Source of the DNA: Methylophaga sp. OBS1 | GTDB taxonomy: Bacteria > Pseudomonadota > Gammaproteobacteria > Nitrosococcales > Methylophagaceae | Assembly (NCBI RefSeq): GCF_026319365.1 | Contig: NZ_JAPDMS010000003.1 | Span: forward strand, 248,001-312,000 | Reading direction: 5' to 3' | DNA length: 64,000 nucleotides | Part shown: positions 8,865 through 16,080 of the stretch, piece by piece | How positions within the stretch are numbered: the stretch's first letter is position 1 | How the letters are laid out: every line of letters begins with the position of its first letter | Notes under the pieces: model-generated | Seen by the model: only the letters and a program-made list of their open reading frames with translations | What the model was told of the DNA's origin: nothing | Databases searched by the model: none | Made by a program: the position numbers and the translations under genes

Positions 8865-9387
8865 CAAGCTGAGTTCTCACCACAAGCTGATTCTGCTGCG
8901 CTGGCTGCTCCTTATCAGCACTGGCCTGCTTGTCGCCGGACTGTTTCTGCCGATGCTGACCATCACCCAGCTTATTGTCATCAGCAACGAGTTTTCGGTG
9001 ATTTCCGGCATTATCGAACTGTGGAAAGCCGGTCAGTACATCCTGTTTATGGTGATTGGCTGTTTCAGTGTACTGATACCATTCGCCAAAATCGGCTTAT
9101 TGTTCAAGCTGCTGCAATCCGATGAGAAACCGCACCCGATTAAGATGAAACTGCTTGGTCTGATGCATGATTACGGCCGCTGGGCTATGCTGGATGTGAT
9201 GGTCGTTGCCATGCTGATTGTTACGGTCAAGATGGGCGCGATTGCCAGTATTCAGATCCATCCGGGTTTGTATGTCTTCGGCGCGGCGGTGTTATTGATT
9301 ATGTTGACCACGCAGTCGACGGTCAGGCTTCTGGAACAGGAGTCCGCTCCCTCAGATTTCAATCCTCGTTCAAACAACTCAGTCTGA
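8857..9387 (+). CDS. PqiA-family (paraquat-inducible protein A) inner-membrane protein
   Basis: Single PqiA domain of 176 residues with four predicted membrane helices (about residues 13-33, 62-84, 107-127 and 132-152). Signatures include LFLPMLTIT after the first helix, SGIIELWKAGQYILF and IPFAKIGLLF, then a charged loop and LGRW-like HDYGRWAMLDV. PqiA proteins are linked to MCE-type lipid transport across the envelope, but no MCE (PqiB) partner is present here. The start is GTG at 8857, inside the helicase gene. It is the last gene of the plus-strand run and is followed by a hairpin and a repeat-rich gap. Confidence 0.82.
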   Translation: MPDKLSSHHKLILLRWLLLISTGLLVAGLFLPMLTITQLIVISNEFSVISGIIELWKAGQYILFMVIGCFSVLIPFAKIGLLFKLLQSDEKPHPIKMKLLGLMHDYGRWAMLDVMVVAMLIVTVKMGAIASIQIHPGLYVFGAAVLLIMLTTQSTVRLLEQESAPSDFNPRSNNSV

Positions 9388-9416
9388 ACTTTTTAGCTAG
9401 ACTAAACGATTCTTTC

Positions 9417-9437
9417 AGACACATTTCAGATGTGTCT
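9417..9437. terminator. hairpin after the PqiA-like gene
   Basis: A perfect 8-bp stem (AGACACAT / ATGTGTCT) with a 5-base loop, about 30 bases after the stop codon. No long T-run follows, so termination is plausible but not certain. Confidence 0.45.
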
Positions 9438-9541
9438 TCTAGCACTGATATCTAAGCGAATTTTCGAGGCCGGTTTCGCCTTGATGGCGAGTCAGGGAAG
9501 ATATTCGCCACATCCCTGTGGCTCAGGTTGCTTCGCAATTC

Positions 9542-9562
9542 AAAATCGTTCCTGACGATTTT
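9542..9562. repeat. outer hairpin flanking repeat element A
   Basis: An 8-bp perfect stem (AAAATCGT / ACGATTTT) with a 5-base loop just outside the GGCGCC end of element A. Element B has a different but similarly placed outer hairpin at 10034-10067. Confidence 0.6.
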
Positions 9563-9591
9563 GTGCGCGCCCATTTCCCTAACAACCCCTG

Positions 9592-9788
9592 GGCGCCCCA
9601 ATGTGCTGGCCCCCGGCTTCACTGCGTTGCTCAGTTTATCTGGGAATTGAGCAAAACTCGCTACGCTCACAAATTTGTCTGGAACAAATTTGGACGCCAG
9701 AGGAGCCCGAAGGGTGAGTGGCAGGGATGCCACGAATCAGACACTGCTCAATCCTTATCCAGATAAACCTGCGCTACTCGTCAGCACA
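9592..9788 (+). repeat. interspersed palindromic repeat, copy A
   Basis: This copy begins GGCGCCCCAATGTGCTGGC (9592-9610) and ends CTCGTCAGCACA (9777-9788). Both ends recur, inverted, in copy B. Internally it has arms GTTTATCTGG (9634-9643) and CCAGATAAAC (9759-9768), the shared core AAAACTCGCTACGCTCA (9653-9669), and a small hairpin CAAATTTGT / ACAAATTTG (9670-9692). The constant ends and core with copy-specific arm sequences suggest a mobile or recombining non-coding repeat family. Confidence 0.75.
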
Positions 9789-9897
9789 TAAGTGGATAAG
9801 TGAATCGGAGCATGATTCGACATGCTGAAGTATTTTGATTTCCTCTAAAGTATCGCCAATGAAAGTGTTGTATTTAATATTCCCTGCATCCCCCGTT

Positions 9898-10024
9898 TGT
9901 GCTGACGAGGAATGCTCTTTATTCAGGTCTGAGGGCGGCTAGTGTTTGAGCGTAGCGAGTTTTAGCCGACCGCCTGAATAAAGAGAATGACGAGTGAAGC
10001 CGCAGGCCAGCGCATTGGGGCGCC
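9898..10024 (-). repeat. interspersed palindromic repeat, copy B (inverted)
   Basis: Inverse-oriented relative of copy A. It starts (plus-strand view) with TGTGCTGACGAG at 9898-9909, has perfect 13-bp arms CTCTTTATTCAGG (9915-9927) and CCTGAATAAAGAG (9973-9985) around the core TGAGCGTAGCGAGTTTT (9947-9963), and ends at 10006-10024 with the inverse of A's opening, one mismatch in 19. It is shorter than copy A (127 against 197 bp). Confidence 0.75.
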
Positions 10025-10033
10025 TTTTGTTTG

Positions 10034-10067
10034 GTTCGTTTATTTTGGGCGAGCAAAATAAATGAAC
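10034..10067. repeat. 14-bp hairpin beside repeat copy B
   Basis: GTTCGTTTATTTTG (10034-10047) pairs with CAAAATAAATGAAC (10054-10067) with a single mismatch and a 6-base loop. It sits 10 bases outside the GGCGCC end of copy B, the position matching the outer hairpin of copy A. Confidence 0.65.
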
Positions 10068-10116
10068 GCCCAGCGGCAGCTCTCCCAACTCCAATTAAGA
10101 AACCCAGTTCCAGGAG

Positions 10117-10143
10117 ATTGCCGCGGCCTAACGGCCTCGCAAT
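10117..10143. repeat. ATTGC...GCAAT palindromic repeat
   Basis: ATTGC at 10117-10121 and GCAAT at 10139-10143 flank GGCC-TAAC-GGCC, making an imperfect hairpin followed by GACGG. Short dyads of this kind (ending CGCAATGACGG) resemble dispersed palindromes seen in many bacterial genomes. It may be a second repeat family inserted in the same gap. Confidence 0.5.
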
Positions 10144-10176
10144 GACGGATTGCAAAGTCCGGGCAGATACTAAGAC

Positions 10177-13020
10177 TTACCCGGTATTGCGCATCCCCGC
10201 CGAAATCGCACTAATCGTCCGTAATAATGGATCCAGCCAGCGCTGACGATCGTCTTCTGACTGAGCACTATCGCGATAACGCTGCAATAACAGAATCTGC
10301 ATATAGTTAATCGGATCCAGATAAGGTTCGCGCCGTCGCAGCGAGCTTTTCAGAGAAGGCAGTTCAGCTAGCAAAGAATCCGCTTCCACCACCAGCAGTA
10401 CCTGTTTAACCGTCTTGTGGTATTCCGCCGCAATCAGTTCAAACACCTGCTGACCCTGGAAAGCATCTTCGCAGAGGGCAGCGTAACGGCGGGCGATACT
10501 CATATCGGCCTTGGACAATGACATCTGGGTATTGCTGAGCAAAGCGCGGAAAAACGGCCACTGTCTGACCATCTGCCGCAAAATCGCAATCTTGTCTTCA
10601 TCGCCCTGATGCCAGGCTTCCAGTGCACTACCGATCCCATACCAGGCCGGCAGTGTGTGCCGGGACTGTGCCCAGGAAAACACCCAGCCGATAGCACGCA
10701 CCGAGGATTTGGAACGGTCACCGGGTTTGCGGTGGGATGGCCGCGAGCCGATATTCATCATGCCGATCTCGGTGACCGGGCAGACTTCGTAGAAATAATC
10801 CAGAAAGCCCGGTGTATTCTCAGTGAGTTTACGATAGCTGGCCTCACCGGTTTGAGTCAGCTTATGCATGATGTCGAGATAAGCCGGTTCCACCTGGCCG
10901 ATTTCAGTGACCAGGCTGCGGGAGGCTTTCATTAACCCGGACACACCCATGCCCAGTTCGTAGGCTGCCGTCTCAACATTACCGTATTTGAACGACAGTA
11001 CCTCACCCTGCTCGGTGAATTTAATCTGACCATGCACCGTACCCATCGGCTGCGACAAAATGGCATCATGGGTCGGGCCACCCCCACGACCAATAGTGCC
11101 GCCACGACCATGAAACATCCGGCATTCGACTTCATGTTGTTGAGTCAACCGGGTGATTTTTTTCTGCGCGTGAAACAGGTTCCAGCCGGAAGCGAGAATA
11201 CCGCCGTCTTTACAGGAGTCGGAATAGCCCAGCATCACTTCCTGCAGATTGCCCGAATCTGACAGCAGACGCCGGTAAACCGGGTTTTCCAGCAGAGAAG
11301 ACATGACCGGCTCAATATGACCCAGATCCTCAATCGTCTCGAACAGTGGTGCGACACGGACGTGGCAGAAGCTGTCTCCGTTCTCATCAACACCACAGAG
11401 GCCGGCAAAGCGGGCCAATGTCAGTACTTCCAGAATATGGCTGGCCTCATGCGTCATGGAAATCACATAACTGCCAAAAGCCTTGCTGCTGACTTCACTG
11501 TGCAGCCGTCGCATCAATGTAAAGACATTAAGGACTTCCTGATTATCGGAGTCCAGTGTCGGTAGCGCGGGCAGACTGGAGTGTGACAGCAGGTCTGTCA
11601 GTAATTGCTGACGCCCTGCCTCATCCAGTTGCAGGTAGTCCTGTTCAAGGTCCGTCGCTGCCAGGACCTCGGCCAGGGTCTCGCTGTGACGGGTTGATTC
11701 CTGGCGGATGTCGAGGTGATAAAGATAAAAGCCGAAAGTTTCGACCAGACGGATCAAATCATTGAGTTCTGCACCGGCCAGCTCCCTGTCGCCATTTTCC
11801 ACCAGCGAATCATAAATCAGATTCAGATCGGCAAGCAGCTCATCTTCATTGGCATAGGCCAGACCCAGTGCGGTCGGCTCCAGATCCGGACGGAAATACT
11901 GCTGCAGCAGGCGCAGATTGTCTTCCAGCCGGTGACGCATCATGTAGAGCTTGCGGCGGTAAGGCTCATTCAGAAACCGATCCGGCTTGGCACGGAAAGC
12001 GCCGGCATAACGCTTTTCCGACTCGGCGATGTCTTCTGCCAGTGCATCACTGATCCAGCATAAAGGCTGGGAGTGGGTCAGGATATAACTGAGCTTGGTG
12101 ACATCCTCCAGATAGCGACGTATCACGGTGCGCTTTTGCAATTGAATCGCCATTTCAGTGGTTTCGGCGGTGACAAACGGATTGCCATCGCGGTCACCGC
12201 CAATCCAGGAGCCGAACTTCACAAAGCCCGGCACTTTGAAAGCCTGGCCGGCTTCTATCTCGTCGCTGTAAACACGACGAATCGCATTTTCCAGATTACG
12301 GTAAGTGCGTGGCACTGCGTCGAACAGACTGACATTGAAGTAATACAGGCCGTTTTTAATTTCATCGCGCACGGTGGGCTTTATCGCCCGCACTTCGTCA
12401 GTTGACCACAACAGCTGTATTTGTCTTTTGATTTCCTTGCGAGTGCGCTCCTCGTCAAAAGCAGTGAGCGGTTCGTTGGTCAGCTGTTCGTCCAGCAGGA
12501 AGATACGGCGCAGAATTTCCATTACGGTGCGGCGTTTGGACTCGGTCGGGTGTGCGGTGAACACCGGCATATAGACCAGTGAATCAAGCAATGGCTGTAA
12601 CTGGGCCAGCGACACACCCGCCTGTTTGAACTGACGTAGCGTATCCAGGTAGGAACCTTCCCACAGGTCGCCACCGTTACGCAGTTGCGTCATCCGGTTG
12701 TGATAATTAAAAGCCTCTTCCGCCGTGTTGAGCAGGCTGAAGTACATACTGAAAGCGCGAATCACTTCCCGCAATGTGGTTTCATCCAGTGTGTTGAGGA
12801 AGCCGAGCAGTTCGGTGCGCAAACCGGCGTTGTCATCCTTACGCAGGTTGATAAAACCTTTACGTAACCGTTCCACGGTCTCGTAAACTTCCCGTCCAGC
12901 GCGTTCATCAATCACCTCGCCCAGGATATGGCCGAGAAAACGGACATGCTGGCGCAGTTCCTTGTCGCTGAGCAAAGAGAGTTTGTCGACTGTACTGAGT
13001 ACAGGCTGATAGTCAGTCAT
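10177..13020 (-). CDS. ppc: phosphoenolpyruvate carboxylase
   Basis: Cytoplasmic enzyme that carboxylates PEP to oxaloacetate, the main anaplerotic step. The 947-aa protein is slightly longer than E. coli Ppc (883). Visible signatures: VFTAHPTESKRRT with the catalytic His near residue 155, SWIGGDRDGNPFVT, and the glycine-rich loop FHGRGGTIGRGGGPTH in the C-terminal half, with SRPSHRKPGD and the expected C-terminus ending RNTG. It starts 3 bases after the glgA stop on the same strand, so glgA-ppc is probably one transcript. Downstream lies the repeat-rich gap. Confidence 0.97.
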   Translation of the reverse strand: MTDYQPVLSTVDKLSLLSDKELRQHVRFLGHILGEVIDERAGREVYETVERLRKGFINLRKDDNAGLRTELLGFLNTLDETTLREVIRAFSMYFSLLNTAEEAFNYHNRMTQLRNGGDLWEGSYLDTLRQFKQAGVSLAQLQPLLDSLVYMPVFTAHPTESKRRTVMEILRRIFLLDEQLTNEPLTAFDEERTRKEIKRQIQLLWSTDEVRAIKPTVRDEIKNGLYYFNVSLFDAVPRTYRNLENAIRRVYSDEIEAGQAFKVPGFVKFGSWIGGDRDGNPFVTAETTEMAIQLQKRTVIRRYLEDVTKLSYILTHSQPLCWISDALAEDIAESEKRYAGAFRAKPDRFLNEPYRRKLYMMRHRLEDNLRLLQQYFRPDLEPTALGLAYANEDELLADLNLIYDSLVENGDRELAGAELNDLIRLVETFGFYLYHLDIRQESTRHSETLAEVLAATDLEQDYLQLDEAGRQQLLTDLLSHSSLPALPTLDSDNQEVLNVFTLMRRLHSEVSSKAFGSYVISMTHEASHILEVLTLARFAGLCGVDENGDSFCHVRVAPLFETIEDLGHIEPVMSSLLENPVYRRLLSDSGNLQEVMLGYSDSCKDGGILASGWNLFHAQKKITRLTQQHEVECRMFHGRGGTIGRGGGPTHDAILSQPMGTVHGQIKFTEQGEVLSFKYGNVETAAYELGMGVSGLMKASRSLVTEIGQVEPAYLDIMHKLTQTGEASYRKLTENTPGFLDYFYEVCPVTEIGMMNIGSRPSHRKPGDRSKSSVRAIGWVFSWAQSRHTLPAWYGIGSALEAWHQGDEDKIAILRQMVRQWPFFRALLSNTQMSLSKADMSIARRYAALCEDAFQGQQVFELIAAEYHKTVKQVLLVVEADSLLAELPSLKSSLRRREPYLDPINYMQILLLQRYRDSAQSEDDRQRWLDPLLRTISAISAGMRNTG

Positions 13021-13023
13021 AGA

Positions 13024-14487
13024 TTACCGATTCGCAATATGGTGGTAGAGATCAATATAGGTGTTGGCGCTGTTTTCCCAGCTGAAGTCGTGCTGCATCG
13101 CAACGAGCATCATACTGCGCCAGATCCGCGGCCTGGCGAACAATGCGACAGCCCGCAGCAGCGCTTGTTCCAGCGCCGTGACCGAGGCTTCATCAAAACA
13201 GAAACCGTTGGCTATACCAGCTTTGCGGTTTTCTTCACTGGCGTCAACCACGGTGTCAGCCAGGCCACCGGTGTTGCGCACGATCGGCAAGGTACCGTAA
13301 CGCAGGCTATACATCTGATTGAGGCCGCAGGGCTCGAAACGCGACGGCATCAGAAACACATCAGCCCCGGCTTCGATTTCATGCGACAGCGCTTCATCGT
13401 AACCTATCGTCACAGCAACCCGGTCCGGGTACTTCGCCCGCAGTACCCGCAAATCCTGCTCAAAACCCGTCTCACCACTGCCGAGACAAACCAGTTGCAC
13501 ATCTTTTCCCGCCTCCAGCAGGCGACTCATCGCGGCAATGGCAAGATCGATCCCTTTTTGCGATACCAGTCGACTGATCAGGCCAATCAACAGCGCATTT
13601 TTGGTCTCGGGCAGGAAAAACTGTTTTTGCAGGGCAACCTTGTTCTGCGCCTTGTTGCGCAGTTGATTGACCGAAAAACGTCTGGCGATGAAGGGATCTG
13701 TTTCCGGATTCCAGATTTGGTAATCAATACCGTTGAGAATGCCGCTCAGTCGTCCCTGATCGCGGCGATGAGCCAGTAAACCCTCAAGGCCGTAACCAAA
13801 TTCATCAGTGCAGATTTCTTCTGCATAAGTGGGGCTGACAGTGGTGATCTGATCGGAGTAAATCAGTCCGCCCTTCATAAACGACATCAGGCCATAAAAC
13901 TCCATGCCTTCCATATGCCAGAGGCTGTCAGGCAAATCCAGCGCCTGGAAAGCCTCATAGGAGAACAACCCCTGATAGGCCAGATTGTGAATGGTAAAAA
14001 CAGTTTGCGGGCGATTTTTTCTGTCTGCTATCAAGGCGGGAGCAAGTCCAGTCTGCCAGTCATTACAATGAAGGATATCGGGTTGCCAGTTAAGGCCCGC
14101 TTCATTCATCGCAATCGCGGCTGCAGCACGCGATAACAGCGCAAAGCGCGCCGCATTATCATGCCAGTCACCGCCGCCAGGTTGGCTGTAAGGACCGCCA
14201 TCACGGTCATAATGAAATGGTGAGTGCAACAGCCACAACGTGACTTCGCTGTCTGGCAGGGTGGTCGCGAGAATATCGACCGGCAGATGATAGCCATCCA
14301 GTTTAATCGAAGTGACCTTTTCTATTTGTTCCAGTTGTTTGAGGCACTGACGGTAGGCGGGCATGATGATGCGCACATCCTGACCATGTTCCTGCAGGGC
14401 GATCGGCAGGCTGGCAGAGACGTCGGCCAGGCCGCCTGTCTTCATCAGCGGGTGCACCTCGCTACTGGCAAATAGAATTTTTCGCAC
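13024..14487 (-). CDS. glgA: glycogen (starch) synthase
   Basis: ADP-glucose-dependent alpha-1,4-glucan synthase (GT5 family) for glycogen. The 487-aa protein opens VRKILFASSEVHPLMKTGG, including the ADP-glucose-binding KTGGLADV motif. TIHNLAYQG and the GT-B C-terminal motifs PSRFEPCGLNQMYSLRYG and RNTGGLADTV are clear. The start is taken as GTG at 14487 because GGGAG lies 7 bases upstream. An upstream in-frame TTG at 14511 is less likely. It is divergent from zwf and followed after 3 bases by ppc. The glycogen partners glgB and glgC are not in the window. Confidence 0.95.
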   Translation of the reverse strand: MRKILFASSEVHPLMKTGGLADVSASLPIALQEHGQDVRIIMPAYRQCLKQLEQIEKVTSIKLDGYHLPVDILATTLPDSEVTLWLLHSPFHYDRDGGPYSQPGGGDWHDNAARFALLSRAAAAIAMNEAGLNWQPDILHCNDWQTGLAPALIADRKNRPQTVFTIHNLAYQGLFSYEAFQALDLPDSLWHMEGMEFYGLMSFMKGGLIYSDQITTVSPTYAEEICTDEFGYGLEGLLAHRRDQGRLSGILNGIDYQIWNPETDPFIARRFSVNQLRNKAQNKVALQKQFFLPETKNALLIGLISRLVSQKGIDLAIAAMSRLLEAGKDVQLVCLGSGETGFEQDLRVLRAKYPDRVAVTIGYDEALSHEIEAGADVFLMPSRFEPCGLNQMYSLRYGTLPIVRNTGGLADTVVDASEENRKAGIANGFCFDEASVTALEQALLRAVALFARPRIWRSMMLVAMQHDFSWENSANTYIDLYHHIANR

Positions 14488-14501
14488 GCGAATCTCCCAA
14501 A

Positions 14502-14513
14502 AATTGTACAATT
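14502..14513. promoter_or_regulatory. palindrome in the glgA leader (possible operator)
   Basis: Perfect 12-base dyad AATTGTACAATT between divergent glgA and zwf. On the minus strand it lies between a TATAAT-like box (14518-14523) and the glgA ribosome-binding site. Its 8-base core TTGTACAA recurs at 14575-14582. No regulator was identified. Confidence 0.4.
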
Positions 14514-14566
14514 CTGCAAATTATATACGGTCAAAGGCTGAGTTATAGCCTGCAACGGGAGAAATC

Positions 14567-16033
14567 ATGCAATCTTGTACAATTGTTATTTTTGGCGCCA
14601 CCGGCGACTTATCTAAGAAAAAATTGTTACCGGCTCTGTATCACCTCGATGCAGAGAACAGACTGACCGACGATACCCGCATCATCTGCATGGGTCGTCG
14701 CGAAGCGGCACAGGAAGACTGGAAACAACAGGTTGTCGAGTTTGTCTCTCCCAAAGCGCGGGATGGTGTCGATGATGCCACCCTGAACAAGTTTCTGGAT
14801 CGCGTTCACTACTTCAAATGCGATATCAATGATGCTTTCAGCTACCACGAACTGAAAAAGCTGATTACCAAGGAAAACGGCTTTCCGCAAAACATCGTCT
14901 TCTACCTCTCAATCAGCCCGGCGCTGTTCGGCGTAGTGGGTGATCAACTGGCCGCTGTCGGCATGAACAAAGAAGAGGACGGCTGGCGTCACCTGGTGGT
15001 TGAAAAACCTTTCGGTTTCGACCAGAAAAGTGCCGAAGAACTGGAAGGCGTGCTGCGCAAAAACTTCACCGAAGAGCAGACTTACCGCATCGACCATTAC
15101 CTGGGTAAAGGTACGGTTCAGAACATTTTTGTATTCCGTTTTGCCAACCTGCTGCTGGAACCATTGTGGAACCGCAACTACATCGATCATGTTCAGATTA
15201 CTCACGCCGAACAACAGGGTGTGGGTGGCCGTGCCGGCTACTATAATGATTCCGGTGCGCTGCGTGACATGATTCAAAGCCATTTGATGCAGGTCATGGC
15301 CCTGGTCGCGATGGAACCCCCAGCCGATCTGGATGACGAGTCACTGCGCGATGAGAAAGTGAAAGTACTGAAAGCGATCCGCCCTATCACCGAAGACATC
15401 GTCGATCAGCACGCTTTCCGCGGCCAGTATGCCGCCGGTGAAGTCAACGGCAAACCTGAACCCGGCTACCTGGAAGATGAAGAAGTGCCTAATGACAGTG
15501 TCACTGAAACCTATGCCGCAATGAAGGTTTACATTGATAACTGGCGCTGGCGCGGTGTCCCATTCTACCTGCGTACCGGTAAGTGTATGCCGGAATCCAA
15601 AGCCATGATCGCGATTCGCTTCAAGAAGCCGCCGCAGGAGCTGTTTAAAGACACCAAGATCGGTGACAGTCACGCCAACTGGATCGTGATGGGTCTGCAG
15701 CCAGACAACACCCTGCGTATCGAACTCCAGGCCAAGCAACCCGGTCTGGAACTGAAAAATCACACCGTGGCACTGGAAACCGTCGAATCAGACGAAACCA
15801 AGCACCGTCTGGATGCTTATGAAGCGCTGATCCTGGATGCAATCCAGGGTGACCGTTCTTTGTTCCTGCGTTCCGATGAAGTGAATCTGGCCTGGAAAGT
15901 CGTGGATCCGGTTCTCAACAAATGGGCCAAGGACAAAGACTTTATTCACACCTACCCGGCTGGTACCTGGGGTCCGGAAGAAGTCAGCCGTATTCAGGAT
16001 GATTCCTGTCACGTCTGGCGTAATAACGTCTGA
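14567..16033 (+). CDS. zwf: glucose-6-phosphate 1-dehydrogenase
   Basis: First enzyme of the oxidative pentose-phosphate and Entner-Doudoroff routes; oxidises glucose-6-phosphate to 6-phosphogluconolactone with NADP(+) or NAD(+). The 488-aa length fits the family. The N-terminal dinucleotide motif is [12 protein letters not shown] (residues 8-19), followed by EKPFGFD and the active-site segment [14 protein letters not shown] precedes the ATG by 6 bases. It is monocistronic, with a strong terminator 18 bases after the stop. The next enzyme (pgl) is encoded 30 kb away, beside glk. In RuMP-pathway methylotrophs zwf also serves formaldehyde dissimilation, but nothing here proves that setting. Confidence 0.97.
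   Translation: MQSCTIVIFGATGDLSKKKLLPALYHLDAENRLTDDTRIICMGRREAAQEDWKQQVVEFVSPKARDGVDDATLNKFLDRVHYFKCDINDAFSYHELKKLITKENGFPQNIVFYLSISPALFGVVGDQLAAVGMNKEEDGWRHLVVEKPFGFDQKSAEELEGVLRKNFTEEQTYRIDHYLGKGTVQNIFVFRFANLLLEPLWNRNYIDHVQITHAEQQGVGGRAGYYNDSGALRDMIQSHLMQVMALVAMEPPADLDDESLRDEKVKVLKAIRPITEDIVDQHAFRGQYAAGEVNGKPEPGYLEDEEVPNDSVTETYAAMKVYIDNWRWRGVPFYLRTGKCMPESKAMIAIRFKKPPQELFKDTKIGDSHANWIVMGLQPDNTLRIELQAKQPGLELKNHTVALETVESDETKHRLDAYEALILDAIQGDRSLFLRSDEVNLAWKVVDPVLNKWAKDKDFIHTYPAGTWGPEEVSRIQDDSCHVWRNNV
14575..14582. promoter_or_regulatory. second TTGTACAA palindrome, inside zwf codons 3-6
   Basis: Repeats the core of the 14502-14513 dyad 71 bases away, just downstream of the zwf start codon. A pair of identical dyads bracketing a divergent promoter region would suit a repressor that loops or blocks both genes, but chance is not excluded for an 8-base motif. 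Confidence 0.3.
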
Positions 16034-16051
16034 GTGCAAACCGACTGAAAC

Positions 16052-16080
16052 AAAAAAGCCGGCTAACCGCCGGCTTTTTT
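16052..16080. terminator. bidirectional intrinsic terminator between zwf and the cation ATPase gene
   Basis: AAAAAAGCCGGC (16052-16063) and GCCGGCTTTTTT (16069-16080) form a perfect 12-bp dyad around a 5-base loop, with A and T runs at both ends. It can serve both convergent genes. Its T-run overlaps the end of the ATPase gene by 2 bases. Confidence 0.93.

Larger units (their letters stand above)
9388..10176. other. 789-bp gene-free region filled with palindromic repeats
   Basis: No credible gene lies between the convergent PqiA-like and ppc genes. Short open frames here have no family resemblance and read through repeat sequence. The stretch contains a terminator-like hairpin, two related repeat elements in opposite orientation, and several further hairpins, each listed separately. 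It is the only large non-coding gap in the window besides the rne-rluC leader. Confidence 0.8.

Noticed and set aside
9452..10246. Short open frames in the gap between the PqiA-like gene and ppc
   Set aside because: They run through palindromic repeat sequence, have no ribosome-binding sites of note and show no protein features.
12928..13779. Plus-strand open frame of 283 codons
   Set aside because: It lies antisense to the ppc start and glgA C-terminal half. The product has no family features, whereas both minus-strand genes have clear motifs.
14502..14513. HexR operator for zwf
   Set aside because: The HexR pattern is TGTA, seven bases, TACA. The dyad here has TTGTACAA with no spacer, so it does not fit.
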